A stretch of 64,000 nt of DNA from Chenopodium formosanum (GCA_024500155.1 CM044880.1:7316001-7380000), one strand, 5' to 3'; positions 47,328-61,028 are shown, counted from the first letter of the stretch. Numbers and translations are program-made. Notes: generated by a model from the letters alone, not told the origin.

Positions 47328-50300
47328 ATGTCAAAATCATCGGAAGTATACATCGGATCAATTGATCAAGGAACAACTAGCACTCGATTCATCATCTATG
47401 ATGGATCTGCAACAGCAATTGGATCTCATCAGATTGAATTCACCCAGTTTTACCCAGTTGCAGGGTATAATTTCTTCATTTATTTTTTTATAATTGCATA
47501 TCAAATGTTTGTGAAAATGCGTCTGAGAAATTTCGTGTTTTTTTGAAAATAATTGGTGGGATTATCTGGGTTTTTTGTGCTGATTGTGTTTTTGTTTCTG
47601 GGTATTTGAAAAAATAGGTGGGTGGAACATGATCCAATGGAGATATTGGAAAGCGTGAGGATTTGTATTGCGAAAGCGTTGGATAAGGCAACTGCTGAAG
47701 GGCATAATGTTGATAGTGGGTTGAAAGCTATTGGGATCACCAATCAGAGGGAGACAACTGTTGTTTGGAGCAAATCAACAGGGCTTCCTCTTTATAATGC
47801 CATTGTTTGGATGGATGTTCGTACTAGTTCCATTTGCAGGTTCTTACAAAAACTTTCTCTTTTTTCAATTTATAGATTTTATATTTTAGAATTTTAACTT
47901 TTTTTTGGGTTATTAATGGCTGACAATGGTGTATGAAATTTTGCTTATTTTGTTGGTTCTTGTGTGATTTATGATGTAATTGTTGTGACTATCATGTCAT
48001 TGTTTTGATTGCATCACTTTTGTTGTTATTATTCAGTTCTGCTTCTTTGCAATTGTTATGTTTATCTTACTTAAATGTATGTATTCCATATCATTTTAAA
48101 GATGAATATATGGTGAATATGGCTGACTACCATGATTGGAAGTCAAGAATTTGTAAATGGTGATGGAATTGGGGAGTTGTTGGTGGAATTGGGATATTTA
48201 AACTTACTTCTAAATGTTTTTGCAAAAAGTAAAGATGATTGATTAAAGGCTTATTGAAATCTTGATAGAAAGAAATCTCTTTGATGAATTTAGTGTCGTT
48301 TTTTAGGCTGCTTTCTTTAAAGAGATTTGGAGATAGATATCATTCATATTAATTAGAATTACTCTTAAGTTTCAAGGTCATCAAGCCATCAAGGTAATTT
48401 GAAAACCTGCACATTAAGAAGGTGATTAACTGATTATGGGCATTATGGCAAGTTCATGAAGGATTATGGGAATACTTCTGTTAAGTGGAAGCTAAAAATT
48501 TGGGTTTGTTACACAATCTGGGCAGCATTTGCTGATGTTGGGTCTTGGGCTTACCTCTAGAACACAAAGGAGAAAGAAAGTATGTGTTCTGTTGATTAAG
48601 GGTCTGTATTAAATTGGCTATATCTTACTTTGTCACTTTTATATCTAACTGCCCGTGCTCTCTTCCGGACTACTTCTACGCTTTCTATCTGGGATAAGGA
48701 GGTAGGTGGTGAAGGGAGTATGGACAAAAGTATGTGTATAGGAAGGAGGGATTGCAAGATAGTGCTATGGAAATTTTATTCAAGTATAGGTTCATCATAT
48801 GCCCAGAGAAAAGTATGATTTGCTACTTTATCTTTTTCATCCTTCCTTGTAAATTGATTTTTTCCAATGTTATCCTTTTGTATCCTTTCCATGAGACTCT
48901 AGTTAGCAATGTTTGTTCTTTTATTTGCACACAAGTGATGGATGTAAAGGAGGAGCAAGGAGAGGAAGGGCGGGAGAAAATTGATTGGGGTGGGGTTGGA
49001 TAATGTTATGCTGCTAGTGCTGGGTGTCCATTTTGGGGTTTGTTGATTGCAGATGTTTGAGGTATTTTTTAATTTCTCTCCTCCAAATTCCAAAATCAAG
49101 GCGATGGAGTCTTACATCTTAATATCCAAATAAGGATGAACTTAGCTTGTGAACTTGATCAATGTGTATTGATCTTTGTTTGCTTGATCAATTTATGGAG
49201 GAATTTAGTTGATAGTTATAATTTTACGGTATCTATGATTCTATTTGCCATCTGTTGGATTGAATAATGCTTATTTTAATGACTGCAATTCAGATTGTTT
49301 GTCACTGTTTGATTTTTTTTCTTTTCCGTTTCTAGTTAGTGCTATTCTGACAAATTGGGTGTACTGTAATGTAGGAGATTGGAGCAGAATTTTTCAGGTG
49401 GGCGCAACCATTTTGAACCATCATGTGGTTTGCCTATTAGTACTTATTTCAGTGCGACAAAGCTGTTATGGTTGCTAGAGAATGTGGAAGCGGTTAGAGA
49501 TGCTGTGAAAAGCGGTGATGCTCTTTTCGGAACAGTGGACTCTTGGTTGATTTGGAATTTAACTGGAGGGGTGAAGAATGGAGTGCATGTGACTGATGTA
49601 TCAAATGCATCACGAACTATGCTCATGAACCTGAAGACTCTAAACTGGGATGAGGAGACATTGAAGGCCCTTGAAATCCCCCTTGAAATTTTGCCAAAAA
49701 TTGTTAGTAATTCAGAGATAATTGGAAAGATTGAGACTGGCTGGCCTATCCCAGGTGTCCCAATCGCGGGATGTTTGGGTGACCAGCATGCTGCTATGCT
49801 AGGGCAGGCCTGTGGAAGAGGGGAGGCAAAAAGCACTTATGGAACTGGTGCTTTTATACTTCTCAACACTGGTGCAGAGATTGTTCATTCAGAGCATGGC
49901 CTATTAACCACAATGGCTTTCAAACTTGGGCCTTCAGCACCAACAAACTACGCTTTAGAAGGCTCTATTGCTATTGCAGGAGCTGCTGTTCAGTGGCTTA
50001 GAGACGGTCTTGGTATTATAAAAAATTCAAGTGAGATTGAAGAGTTGGCTTCTAAAGTTGATTCAACAGGTGGTGTATATTTTGTCCCAGCATTCAATGG
50101 ACTGTTTGCTCCATGGTGGCGTGATGATGCACGTGGTGTATGTGTTGGAATGACAAGATTTACTAATAAGTCACACATTTGCCGGGCTGTGCTTGAGAGT
50201 ATGTGTTTTCAGGTCAAGGATGTTTTGGATTCCATGCACAAGGATGCAGGGGAAAAAGGTGAGGTCAAGAATGAGAAGGGTGAATTTTTGCTAAGAGTGG

Positions 50301-51063
50301 ATGGGGGTGCTACTGTGAACAACCTTTTGATGCAACTTCAGGTTCTTTTCTACTGCTTATAATTTCAGAATTCTTCACTTCTTATTACAAAATCTGTTTT
50401 GGTCAAGTCATCAGTCGTACTTCCTGATTAAAATTTGCATCAAGTAGTGACATTTCTTTTAAATAAATAACTAAAGAAGGATAGATATTTGATTATATAA
50501 ATAAAGGACTTATTTTTTTGTTAAAATGCTTATGTCTTAAGGCTTTTATTACAAGAGCTCTTCTAAACTTACTGATTACATGGAAAAGAATTAAACCGAA
50601 CTCTACAAGGTTGGTTCTTGCTTGTTTAAGGGTAACTTATAGTTTTCGATGACAAAGCTGTGAGAGTCGCTTTATTATTAGAGTGTTGGTATTAGATTTG
50701 ATATAGTAGCTACTACTAATACTTTATTTTATTTTTTTTTATGTAGCTTTGATTATTATATTGCTCTGTCGTATGATGGTCGTGTCTTTCACTAATAGTT
50801 ACACTACTTTATGCTAGGCTGATTTACTTGGTAGCCCAGTGCTACGACCTGAAAATATCGAGACAACAGCCCTGGGAGCAGCATATGCAGCAGGATTAGC
50901 TGTTGGTGTGTGGAAACAAGATCAAATTTTTTCGACTGAAGACAAAGCTAAGACAGCACGCATCTTCCGTCCAACATTGGAGGAGGGATTGAGGAAAAAG
51001 AAGGTGGATTCCTGGTGCAAAGCTGTAGAAAGGACTTTTGACCTGGCAGATCTTTCTCTGTGA
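47328..51063 (+). CDS. Glycerol kinase
   Basis: Four exons, 47328-47464, 47618-47839, 49375-50341 and 50818-51063, with GT-AG junctions that keep frame, giving 523 aa. The enzyme phosphorylates glycerol to glycerol-3-phosphate with ATP, feeding seed-oil glycerol into central metabolism; the plant form is cytosolic. It belongs to the FGGY kinases: an N-terminal phosphate-binding GSIDQGTTSTRF, then GITNQRETTVVW, WMDVRTSSIC, GCLGDQHAAMLGQ (about residues 252-264), STYGTGAFILLN, PAFNGLFAPWW, and RVDGGATVNNLLMQLQADLL spanning the last junction. No transit or signal peptide is visible. Intron 2 (1.5 kb) shows nothing recognisable. A broken copy of part of this gene lies at about 62361. Plants usually carry one such gene (GLI1/NHO1 in Arabidopsis). 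Confidence 0.95.
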
Positions 51064-52035
51064 TCTGCGGTTTGTCCTTCCTATGTCCTTCACTTACAGC
51101 GCTTATCATCCAGTGGTTATAAATCTTTACATTCTTCAATAATATATGCATTAGTTAGTTTCAAATGATTGATAAAAAAACCAAATAAATTAATTGTAGA
51201 TTTTACTTCATAGTTATTCCATAAATGATTCTTCAACCAAACTAAAATTGATCTGTATAGTTGGTAACATTCTTACTCCGCATTTACAGAATGCAATATG
51301 GATGTTAGTATTCGTAATTTATAGATTCTGACAAGATTATTCTTGATACAAGTTTCTCGTTCTGAATTTTATATATATCAGCTGCACATGACTAGTTCTT
51401 TTTTCATATATTTGTAATCACTTCTCAGCAATGGCCAAACAAGGCTCGGTCTTGGTCATATCTGCATACTGGCAGGGGCGGATACACGTGGGGTTCGCAC
51501 AGTAATACAATGAAGGAAATTAACCGTTTACGGAAATATCTATAGTTGAGGGTAGATGTAGAGGATTGCTATAGTTTCTAGGATCATAATGACAAATGAC
51601 ATACATGCTAAAGCTCCACTATCATGATTTAGCAAGTAGTTAGTTGAAGGCATTGAGATGGATGATGATCTTATTAATTATGATAATTAAAAAAAACTCT
51701 AAATGTATTATGTGGGAAAACATTTATCAGAAACAGGAATATGTTAGCCCTATGAAAAATTATTTGGCACTAGTTTGACTTTTTATGGTCCATTTTGCCA
51801 AGTTAACCTATTTTGATCACTAGCCCATAATAGAAACCAAATGTAATCTTAAAAAAACTACCTTAAGAATTATTTTAGTTACTAGTATGGCCTGTTACTT
51901 GTAAATTATCCACAACTTATCATAGAATAAAATTAGAGGGATACTAGATTACTCATCGAAGTTTATTGTACTCATGATAACATAATTGCTTGCTACATAC
52001 TGTGATACAATCACAAGAGATAGAAATACAAATAT
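51064..52035. other. Convergent intergenic region
   Basis: 3' UTRs of the glycerol kinase and receptor-like genes face each other here. No other gene or clear repeat was seen. Confidence 0.5.
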
Positions 52036-54452
52036 TTAATACAAAGACCGCCATGACATTGGTAACCACCAGAGAATATACCAATCAACAAAATCAAAAC
52101 AAGCCTGACGCCAACGAGGGTTGATGTGCAGGATTGCAATCGTCGCTAGAAATATAGTTGCACACGACATTCCAAAGCTCCATAAGAAGTCTTCTACAAA
52201 AGTTTCGCCGTGGTCTCCATCTCCGTCTTTGATATGAGAACTAGGCGGCAGTGCTTGTGTTTGATTGTGCAAGTCACTTCCCGGGAACCCAAATAGTCCA
52301 GGATTCCCACGATAGTTACTCTCATCAAAGTCACCAAACTGTCCGGACACGGGCACTCTTCCAGTCAAGTTGTTGTATGACACATTGAAGATCTCCAATG
52401 TGTTTAGCTCAACAAGTTGCAAAGGAATGTTGCCACTTAAGCGGTTGAAGGAAAGGTCTAAACTCTCAATATTCTTCAGGTTGGAAAAACTACCGGGGAT
52501 GGGTCCCTTTAAATTGTTATATGACAAATTGAAGGAATGGATATGTTCAAGCTCACCTAATTCTGGGGGAATCAAACCCGTAAGTTTGTTGCACGATAAA
52601 TCTAACGCTGACATGGTTAGTTGATTGGCTCCTGTATATGTGAGATAAGCATTCTTTACGAGGACTTTCACATTGTCTTGAAATCTATAGTCATCAAGTG
52701 GATTAAAATCAACTGATCTCTTTCCAAATGACAAATTTTTGAAACATGCTGGTACCTCCCCAGATAGGTTGTTGTGTGATATGTCTAATATGTTTATATT
52801 AGCCAACTCACACAACTGTAAAGGTAATTCGCCTTGTAGTTGGTTACCACCTAGTTGGAGTACTGTCAAGTTTTGGAACTTACTCAACCACCATGGGATG
52901 TTGCCCGTAAGATGGTTATCCGCTAGATCAAGTGTAATTAGCTGTGAGAAATTTGATAACATATCCGGCATTGACCCTGTAAGATTATTCTTGCCTAAAT
53001 GCAAATATTGCAGTAACGAAGGGTTGTAGAACGAAGGTATTATTTTCCCAATGAAGTTATTGTCCGACAAATCTAAATATTGCAGTCCCAGCTTGGTTAA
53101 TTCTGTAGGAATGCGGCCTTGCAAAACATTATTCGAGACTGAAAGAACTTTTAACTTGGAGAAATTACCAATCCAAAATGGAAGCCTACCAGATACCTTG
53201 TTGTTGGAGATATCGAATAATACCAGAGTGCTTGAACATTTAACAAGGGCATCCTTGATTTTCCCACCAAAGTTATTGTTGTTCAACTGTAACCAAGTTA
53301 AAGAAGATAGGTTCATATGGTTTGGAATTACATCTCCTTGCAAATTATTATTTGATAAATCCAAATATTCTAAGTAGCTTAAATTACTGAGCAACCTGCT
53401 TGGTAATTCTTCTGAGAAATTATTGTGGGACATATCCAAATATCCAAGATTTGTCATCCGACTAATTGAAGATGGAATTTGTCTTTCAAAAGAGTTCTCT
53501 GCCAAGTCTAATGTTTCAATATTGGGGAGCACAAAACCAATAGTTGCAGGTAGCTCACCACTAATTTTATTGTTTGAGATAGACAACTCTGTCAACTCAT
53601 GAAGTGGTTTTAAAAGGTGAGGAAGCTGAAGATTTCCAGTAAGAGAGTTGTTCTGCAGGTAAAAAGCATCAAGGTGAGAGTTATTGGTGAGCAACCAAGT
53701 TGGGAAAGGTCCCACCAACTTATTGTCGGAAAGGTTAATGTGACTGAGATTGTATTGATATGACAAAAATTTGGGAATAGTACCAAGTGGCTCATTCAAT
53801 CTGCAACCACTTAAGTCTAAGTATTGCAGCTGAAAAGTGGGTGTCCATAATTTATCTTCTGTTTGGACTTGTAATTTATTTATTGATATATCTAAGAACT
53901 GAAGCTTAGAGTTGTTGGCCAAAGAATGCATGGAAAATTTGCCCTCAAAGTTGTTATCTGAGAGAACCAAGTGTTGCAGGGACTTAAGATTTGACAAGTC
54001 TGGTAACTCCTTACTTAAATTGTTACCATCAAGAGCAAGAGTCTGTAGGGATGTCAAGTTGCTAATACAAGGAGGTAAGCCACCCTTGAATTTATTTACA
54101 GTAAGACCCAAATACTGAAGATTCCTTAATCTACAAAGCCAAGAACCTGCAAGTATTAATTGATTTACGATCAAGTTTAGGAATTTAACTAAAATCCAAT
54201 CCTTTATATTTTCCACTAATTGCCAGGTTTAGATTCTATGCCTAACTTTGTTTAATATATTCCCATTGATTATAAGTTCACAATGTGAGAAGCAATTCAA
54301 GTAAGCTGTACAGATTATGTGATTACTTATTTTTTTTAAGTTGCAAAATAACAAAAATGCATAAATTTGTATATGTTACAACTTTTGTTGGTGATGGATC
54401 AAAACCCAAATTGGTCCTATTGGTCTTATTAATTTGTCATTGACCATAAATT

Positions 54453-54501
<49 letters not shown>

Positions 54502-56713
54502 AAGTACTTAATTGAAAGAGTTGTGTGTTAAGCCATAGATGGGGACTTACCTTGGATGTCACTAGAAAAATAATTGGAGCCCAAATCAAGTACTCGTAGC
54601 TTCCACAAATTTGACAATTCTGTAACGACGAAGAAGACCCAATAAATAGGAAGTATACATTATATAAATAAATGAATATCCATGGTGGTTTTTTGTGTGG
54701 TTGGCCACACCGTGTGGTCGGAGTTAGAATTACTTGTTTATGGGTTACTTATTTCAGAGTTACTCAGTCGGTCAAGGATCACTTATTCTAGGGTTACTCA
54801 GTCGGTTAGCATGTACGTTTTCGCCAGTGATATAGTAAGGGGTTACTCAGCCAGTCAAAGGTTACTTATTCTAGGGTTACTCAATTAGTTAGCGCGTTTG
54901 TGTGAGAGTAACCCTTGACCGACTCATTAACCCCTGAAAAAGTAATCCCTGACCAAGAAACCCCTAACCGACTGAATAACCCTTGAATAAGTAACCCTTG
55001 ACCTAGTAACCCCTGAATAAGTACTTCCGGCTATACGGTGTGACCAACAACATATAAAAATTTGTGTAATAAATGTGGCTAGTATTATTAAAATAGGAAA
55101 TACTTTTGTATACACCTGGTTTACACTAATGTTAGTGTACATTGAGTAGTATAAGGGTAACTTTTTGCCTTTTTTTTTTGAACTTTAAACATAATACAAT
55201 TTTTATATAATAGACAATAAAAAAAGTTTTATAAAGGTAATTTAATTACATTCAATCACAATAATTGATTTTTAGTCATTTAAAATGTGATTTTTTTTAC
55301 TAATAAAGCATAGATAATTTTTATTTGTATTGGGTTATTCTTATGCATATTTGGTATTCATTTAAGGGGTAACTTTTGATCACTTTAGACTATCTTTATG
55401 ATGGATATGATGTACAATAATTATTGTACACCCATCTTTTTTTAAAAAAAATATATACTCCCTTTGTTTTGTTTTTTTTGGACATTTTGTGAAAAACTAC
55501 TTTATAAAACACTTTTTTTGCGAAAAACTGCCTAATAAAAAAATGTTTTAAAAAATACTATATAAAAGGGTAAATGTTGTAAAAGACTTCCATTAGTCGG
55601 AAAGTCGCTGTTGACTTTCATTTACGGCGTTAACCACATCACGTGACTTTTAATTCACCCTTTTCCTCCTTTTTTTTTTTTACCAGGGTAGTCTCTTACA
55701 ACATTTATCCTTTTTATAAGGCAGTTTCTTATAATATTTTTTTTATTAGATACTCGCATAAAAATTGTTTTATAATATAGTTTTTCACAAAATGTCCTTG
55801 TTTTGTTTTAAATGTCCAATTTTAATAGGATACATATTCTAATAATATAAAATTTTGTGAAGAATAATACCCTTTAGATATTATTCACATATATAAATTA
55901 TATTTTCATTAAAAGTTAATATTCGAAAATCATAAATTGAAAAGATTATAACAAGTTGGTATTTAGCTATCCATCTCAAAGACTAATTAAAAGATGTGTA
56001 ACATAGAAAAAAGCTTCAATTGAAAGGTGCAATTACCTTGGTACAATGGGAAGCTGGATTCATTCAAACTAGCTTCAGAGAGGGTCAATGTCCTGAGTGA
56101 CGTGAGATCACTTACAGAGATGCGGCCACTCCCTAAATTGTTGCCATCCAACTTCAAAACCCGTAGATTCTTCAAAGTGGAGATATTTGTTGAACCTAAT
56201 CAGAATGACACTTGAATTGTTAATTACTAACATATGCACTACTTATACAAAACATAATGCTATATTATAAACTCTCTCTTTATATATTGCAATGCAAAAA
56301 GAACCAGAAGATCTGATAATACCGTGATCCTCTACCAAGCCGTTGATGTTATTATTCGACAAGTCGAGATATATGAGTTGGCTGAAAGGACGGAATAATG
56401 TCACATTGAATAGCCATGGCTTTTCATCATATCTCACCACCTTCGAGTCGAGGATAAGATCGGTAACGCGTCCAGTGGACACATTGCAGCGAACCTCAAA
56501 CCAATTGCAACAATTAATCTCTCCGGGGTTGGACCATGGATTTGTATAATAATTTGGGCTTGAATATGAATTCATATATGCCTCAAGTTCAAGTAAAGCA
56601 AGGCGCTCTTCTTCTAAACAACATTCAACTTTACCAAATTGATGAACTAGAAAGGGTGTTAACAATAGTAGTAACCATATCAGGTATTTTTCTACTAATT
56701 GCCAACTAATCAT
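52036..56713 (-). CDS. LRR receptor-like protein (RLP)
   Basis: Four exons on the minus strand: 56713-56323, 56195-56037, 54619-54551 and 54146-52036; junctions are GT-AG, in frame, giving 909 aa. It has an N-terminal signal peptide (about 1-31), a Cys-rich LRR N-cap (about 32-90, CCNWFEVRC), then a long array of about 24-residue plant LRRs (xxLxLxxNNLxGxIP type), broken by a non-LRR island near FNPLDDYRFQDN before the last repeats. A single membrane helix (about 860-880) is followed by a short cytoplasmic tail of about 25 residues ending WWLPMSWRSLY, and there is no kinase domain. This is the layout of RLPs, which act with co-receptor kinases such as SOBIR1 in defence or development; ligand unknown. 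It appears intact. Intron 2 holds transposon-like repeats. Confidence 0.92.
54456..54498. repeat. (TA)n microsatellite in RLP intron
   Basis: About 21 TA units in the last intron of the receptor-like gene (54147-54550). Confidence 0.9.
54700..55048. mobile_element. Foldback element in RLP intron 2
   Basis: The ends GTTGGCCACACCGTGTGG and, in complement, GTTGGTCACACCGTATAGCC are inverted. The interior is made of GGTTACTCAGTCGGTCAAGG-type minisatellite units, forward in the left half and reversed in the right. No target duplication was found. It lies in the intron between exons 2 and 3. Confidence 0.6.
55458..55830. mobile_element. Stowaway-like MITE in RLP intron 2
   Basis: The left CTCCCTTTGTTTTG, then GGACATTTTGTGAAAAACT, is matched in complement near 55780-55830, with TA on both sides. 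It is decayed. Confidence 0.5.
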
Positions 56714-56783
56714 GATGATTTTTTCTAAAACAGAGAATTAAGTAGTGTTTGAACTCTTTATTTTTAACTAGTGAAGGTAATGC

Positions 56784-56791
56784 CTTTATAT
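56784..56791 (-). promoter_or_regulatory. TATA box of the receptor-like gene
   Basis: ATATAAAG on the minus strand, about 70 bp before the start codon. Confidence 0.5.
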
Positions 56792-56799
56792 GCAGGGAT

Positions 56800-58375
56800 C
56801 TCTAAGCTAAGCACCAACGGCTCAATGCCAAAAACACAATAAAAAAAATAAAAATTAATGAAAATTAATATGTGTGGAATACATTAGTGTGATAAAGCAA
56901 GACATCTGCTCAATAAAAAAAATAAAAAATAATGAAAATTCCTGTTATGTTCTCAATGTGTCACACTCACACCTAGTTTAGAAAGATCCTGTTATACGTT
57001 TCAAACAATAACTATATACAAAGATATACGTGTTATTGATAAAAACTAAAAAATGCACGTATACAGTCATATTAATGTTTTGTTTGATTTGTATCAATGA
57101 GAGATTTTATATTTTTGTATTTATATTTGTATTTGCGGTTAAATTTGTGTATTGATACGAGTAATAATAAAAATGTTGTAAGCGTTCAATTAGAAATGAA
57201 AGGACTAAGATATATTTTTAAAAACATAGAGAATTATGATAAAACAAATGTACAAACATGATTAAAATATAAACGTCAAATAGATACAAAGGGAGTATAT
57301 GATAATATTTTAGTCCTTTTTTCTTTGCTACAACACATACTAATGGGGTGCCTTATATAAGGAAACATGTACAATGAATCAATAATGAATACGTATTGTA
57401 AACAATTGATACAAATCTTAAACAAAATTCTTAAATTAAGTATAAAGATTGTCACAAAATTAGCAAAAATTGAAACAAATTTTAAAAAACAATGCAAATT
57501 ATAAAGTAAGGTCTAAAATTATTAGAAAAGAGAAACCTAACAAATGAGATGAATGGAAATGACGAGACAGATGCATACAAATTATTCGTGATTATCGACC
57601 ATTATTGTCAGCATCAATACTCCGATGTTGAACATCAATGGCCAGCTCCTAAGTATCAACTCAGAAAAATTTGGTGAGTTATTAGTTGATTTGCATTTGG
57701 GTCTTCAGATTTATGAAGAGAGAAAAGGTAAGAAAACGTACATATACTTAGACAAACTAAAATAGTTTAATAATTACTACTATTACTACTTACAATTAAC
57801 AACATGAATTGTATAAGTTTATTATAAATACTCAATACCCTTTTCCTTCTCTCTTATTGGTGCTTAAATTATTTAATAAACTTATTCATTGAACTTTTTT
57901 TTAATTATTAACTCAAGATAAGTGTTAAGAGATTAATGTTACAAGTTAAAAATAAAATTAATACAATGTGAAATTAGTTTATGTTAGAATCTTTATCACC
58001 ATTCTCATAAAAATGAACAAGACATGGCAACTTATTTTCCAATATTCTCATCCAACAAAACAAATTAAATTAAGGACAGACATAGTCACACAAATATCCA
58101 TGGCTGTCAGCCATATAATTTGTAGCCCTATGACCCTATCTACACGATAAGTTTGAAAAAAATACTACACAAATTTGACCAACCCACCCATAATTTCTAA
58201 CCCCTAAAGCAAGGTTTGGTCACAAAAACACGTTTTATAATGGGATTTGGGGAAGTTTTTAGCCTCAATTAATAACTTGGTATTTCTTCAAAAATAAAAA
58301 AATAAAAAAATAAAAAAATAATAATAAAAATAATAACTTGCGTGTTAGAAAATTCCATTGTACTGTTTGTACTAA
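56800..58375. other. Intergenic, no gene seen
   Basis: AT-rich sequence; short open frames here (for example 57276-57497) show no domain or codon pattern. No clear repeat boundary was found. Confidence 0.4.
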
Positions 58376-58608
58376 GGCCTAGTACAAGTTCACTTCACTT
58401 TTAAAAAATAATATTCAATAAAAATAATTTTGGTTCAATAAAAATAATTTCAGTTCAGTAAAAATCAGTACCTTTATGAAGAAAATATAACAAAGAATCA
58501 GTAAAAATAATTTCAGTTCAGCAAAAATAATTTAAGTTTAATTTAATTAATTTCAGTTAATTATAAATAATTTCAGTTCCGCAAAAATAAAGTGAAGTGA
58601 ATGGGGCC
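58376..58608. mobile_element. Tourist-like MITE
   Basis: 233 bp with ends GGCCTAGTACAAGTTCACTT and, in complement, GGCCCCATTCACTTCACTTT, flanked by TAA at 58373-58375 and 58609-58611. The interior is AATAATTTCAGTTCAGTA-type repeats. Confidence 0.75.
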
Positions 58609-59761
58609 TAAGCTGTGATTAGTTAATTGTACCCTTCTAAGAACCAAAAGCCTTTAGTACCAAATAAAACCTAAATAATTTTTTTGTTAGAAAAATAAAA
58701 ATAAAAAATAATAAAAAAAAAATTAAAAAAAATACCTAGATTTTGACTAGTCAAGTCAATGCATTACGTAGTGGAAGGACCAGCTTATAGGTCATATTTA
58801 CGCTCATACGGACTACAGAGTAATATCTAAGTTAGAATAATGTGGTTACAGTTACAAATGGTCCATCCAAACATCCAAGCAAAGGAGAAAAAACAGATTA
58901 TCACCTTGATCACCTGATAAATTGGGACTCCCTCTAAACTAAGCTACCTAATACCTTAGTAATTGCTACATGATACCTAATGACATTACAGCTTGAATAT
59001 ATAAATGTGGCATATCTAGCATGTCAAGCTACAAAGGCTTGTAAGTTGTAACCCATTACTGGAGATGCTGACCAAACATAAGAAATATTGTTAATTAGAC
59101 CAAAAATGTGAAAGCCTATTCATGACGAAATTAAACTACAAAATGCAATTACATTCAAGTAATCAAGTCAATTAACGAGTCTACTCCAGTACAATAAAGT
59201 AGGGGACAAAGTCACAAAAGTCATGCTCGAAGATGATGCTTATATTTTCTAACCCCTAAAACAATTCCAGTATTTGTGTAGTCTAAGTTCTTTGTGTATT
59301 ATCTTTTATCTAGATTGTTTTTAGTATTGACTTGACCCATCTGGCAGTTGGTCCTGCCCCCATCAATTATCAATGATAATACTATATTTGTTCAAGATCC
59401 GTCTTGGTGTTTTGTATTTGGTACATTGTATCTTGTTGATGCTAATAGCTAAAAGGATTCGTTTGGTTAAAAAAAAAAATGTCATCTTAGCTAAGGTTCT
59501 CTCTTTTTTTTTTTTTTTTTTTTTTCTTTTTTTTCTCATCCAGTAGGGAGGGCTAGGTGAAGGGAGGGGTGCAGGGGAAGGAGGTTTTGAGGGTTACGTT
59601 AGGGGATAGGGGCATTTTACGGGACGGGGAAAGGGGGTCATTTTCGAGAATGGAAAGCGTAGATCGACATTTAGAGATGGGAAAGGGTGGGGGTTGGGTT
59701 CCAGCAAGGATAGAGGAAGGATAGGAGTCTTTTCCAGAGAGGGGAAGAGGAGGGCCCGGGG
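58609..59761. other. Spacer with a retroposon-like tail
   Basis: About 59160-59479 ends in GGATTCGTTTGGTT then an A run, as plant LINE 3' ends do. Next come a T run (59503-59525) and a G-rich stretch (59540-59760) that is open in one frame except for a stop and contains GRGKG and RGRIG words. No family was recognised. Confidence 0.35.
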
Positions 59762-60621
59762 TTGTGTGAGTCCGTTTCACATGAGTCCAGTTTATAACGC
59801 CCCCTCATCACAAACCGCAACACCTGCGGCTACGCAAAACCCAGAATCAGCCACCCCTCCTCCATGCCGGCGATGATACCGCCATTTTCGACCTACCCAC
59901 TCCCATCACCGTCCCTCTTCCCCCTAAACCACCACCTCAATATTCCCCCGGTGGTGCTAAAATATTTGACAACGACGGCAATGACGTCATTGTCATAAAT
60001 TGATGGACCCAGTTTGAATTTAGGATTTCAATTACTCAAATTCATTAATTTAGGATTACATTGATGAAGAACAATGAATGATAGAGAACGTACTTATGCT
60101 GAGCAGCGATTGTTGGTGGACTCTCTTGATCGCCATTGTTGTAGAGCTCAGATAATCATATACTCCGTAAGAGAGAGGTGAGAGAAACAAGGATCAGATA
60201 ATCAAGGGAAGTTGGTGGAGTTCGATCTTTGAGTTCCCCTCTTTCAAATATTCTGATCAATTTTGTCTAATACCTGACTACAATAACTGATTTCTGACAC
60301 TTTTAATCTAAAATATGATAATTATAATCTTATTTCTGACAATTACAATCTAGTATCTGATATTTATAATCTAATTTCTGACTATTATAATCTAACTTCT
60401 CACAATTAAAACCTAATATCTGACACTTATAATATAATCTAGGATAATTATAATCTCATATCCAACCATTGTTATCTACTTATCTAATTCTTGACACTTT
60501 TAATCTAATATCTGATATTTATAAGTTAATATCGGATCATTATTATCTAAATTCTGACTATTAAGAATTTTATTTTTTTATTGTTTGTATGACCGGACTC
60601 ACGTGAGTCCGTTCTACACAA
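59762..60621. mobile_element. Putative TIR element with minisatellite and coding-like piece
   Basis: The left end TTGTGTGAGTCCGTTTCAC and, in complement, the right end TTGTGTAGAACGGACTCACG are imperfectly inverted. Inside, 59790-60003 is GC-rich and coding-like: a Pro/Thr-rich frame, then after one base shift a frame ending PPPQYSPGGAKIFDNDGNDV and a stop at 60001-60003. From about 60240 to 60570 lies a minisatellite of about 22-25 bp units (ATCTAATATCTGACA). No target duplication was found. Confidence 0.4.
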
Positions 60622-61028
60622 TACTTTTCCTTACAAGTTTAGGATTATAAGAAAAATAATTAATATGTAGTTGAAATTAATAAAAGTAAATGACCTAAAA
60701 TTGTGATTAATATTACCAATTATTCTAAATAGAGATATGTATAATTTAGGTACACTCAAAATCTAATAATACAATACTCAATCATAAAAATGTACTATTG
60801 AGGGGATTACAGTTGGTAATGGTGTATTGGTACTCGATTATTCATTGATTCCAAACAAAATTAATCTGAATTGGACTAGAGGCTAATGATTAATTAATGA
60901 AGTTGGTTAATTATGTCGAGCAATTGTGCCTTTTTATGAGTGTCAAAAGTATTGGTATAGTTTTAGCTTCTATTTCATCGAATTCTTGGTCATCTTAAGT
61001 GAACAATTCTATTTCAACTTCTATTTCA

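Noticed and set aside
47881..49374. A separate small gene in glycerol kinase intron 2
   Set aside because: Short frames only, no domain, and the kinase exons on both sides join in frame.
49444..49836. 130-codon minus-strand frame
   Set aside because: Antisense shadow of glycerol kinase exon 3.
52370..53377. Several plus-strand frames across the receptor-like gene
   Set aside because: They mirror the LRR repeats on the other strand.
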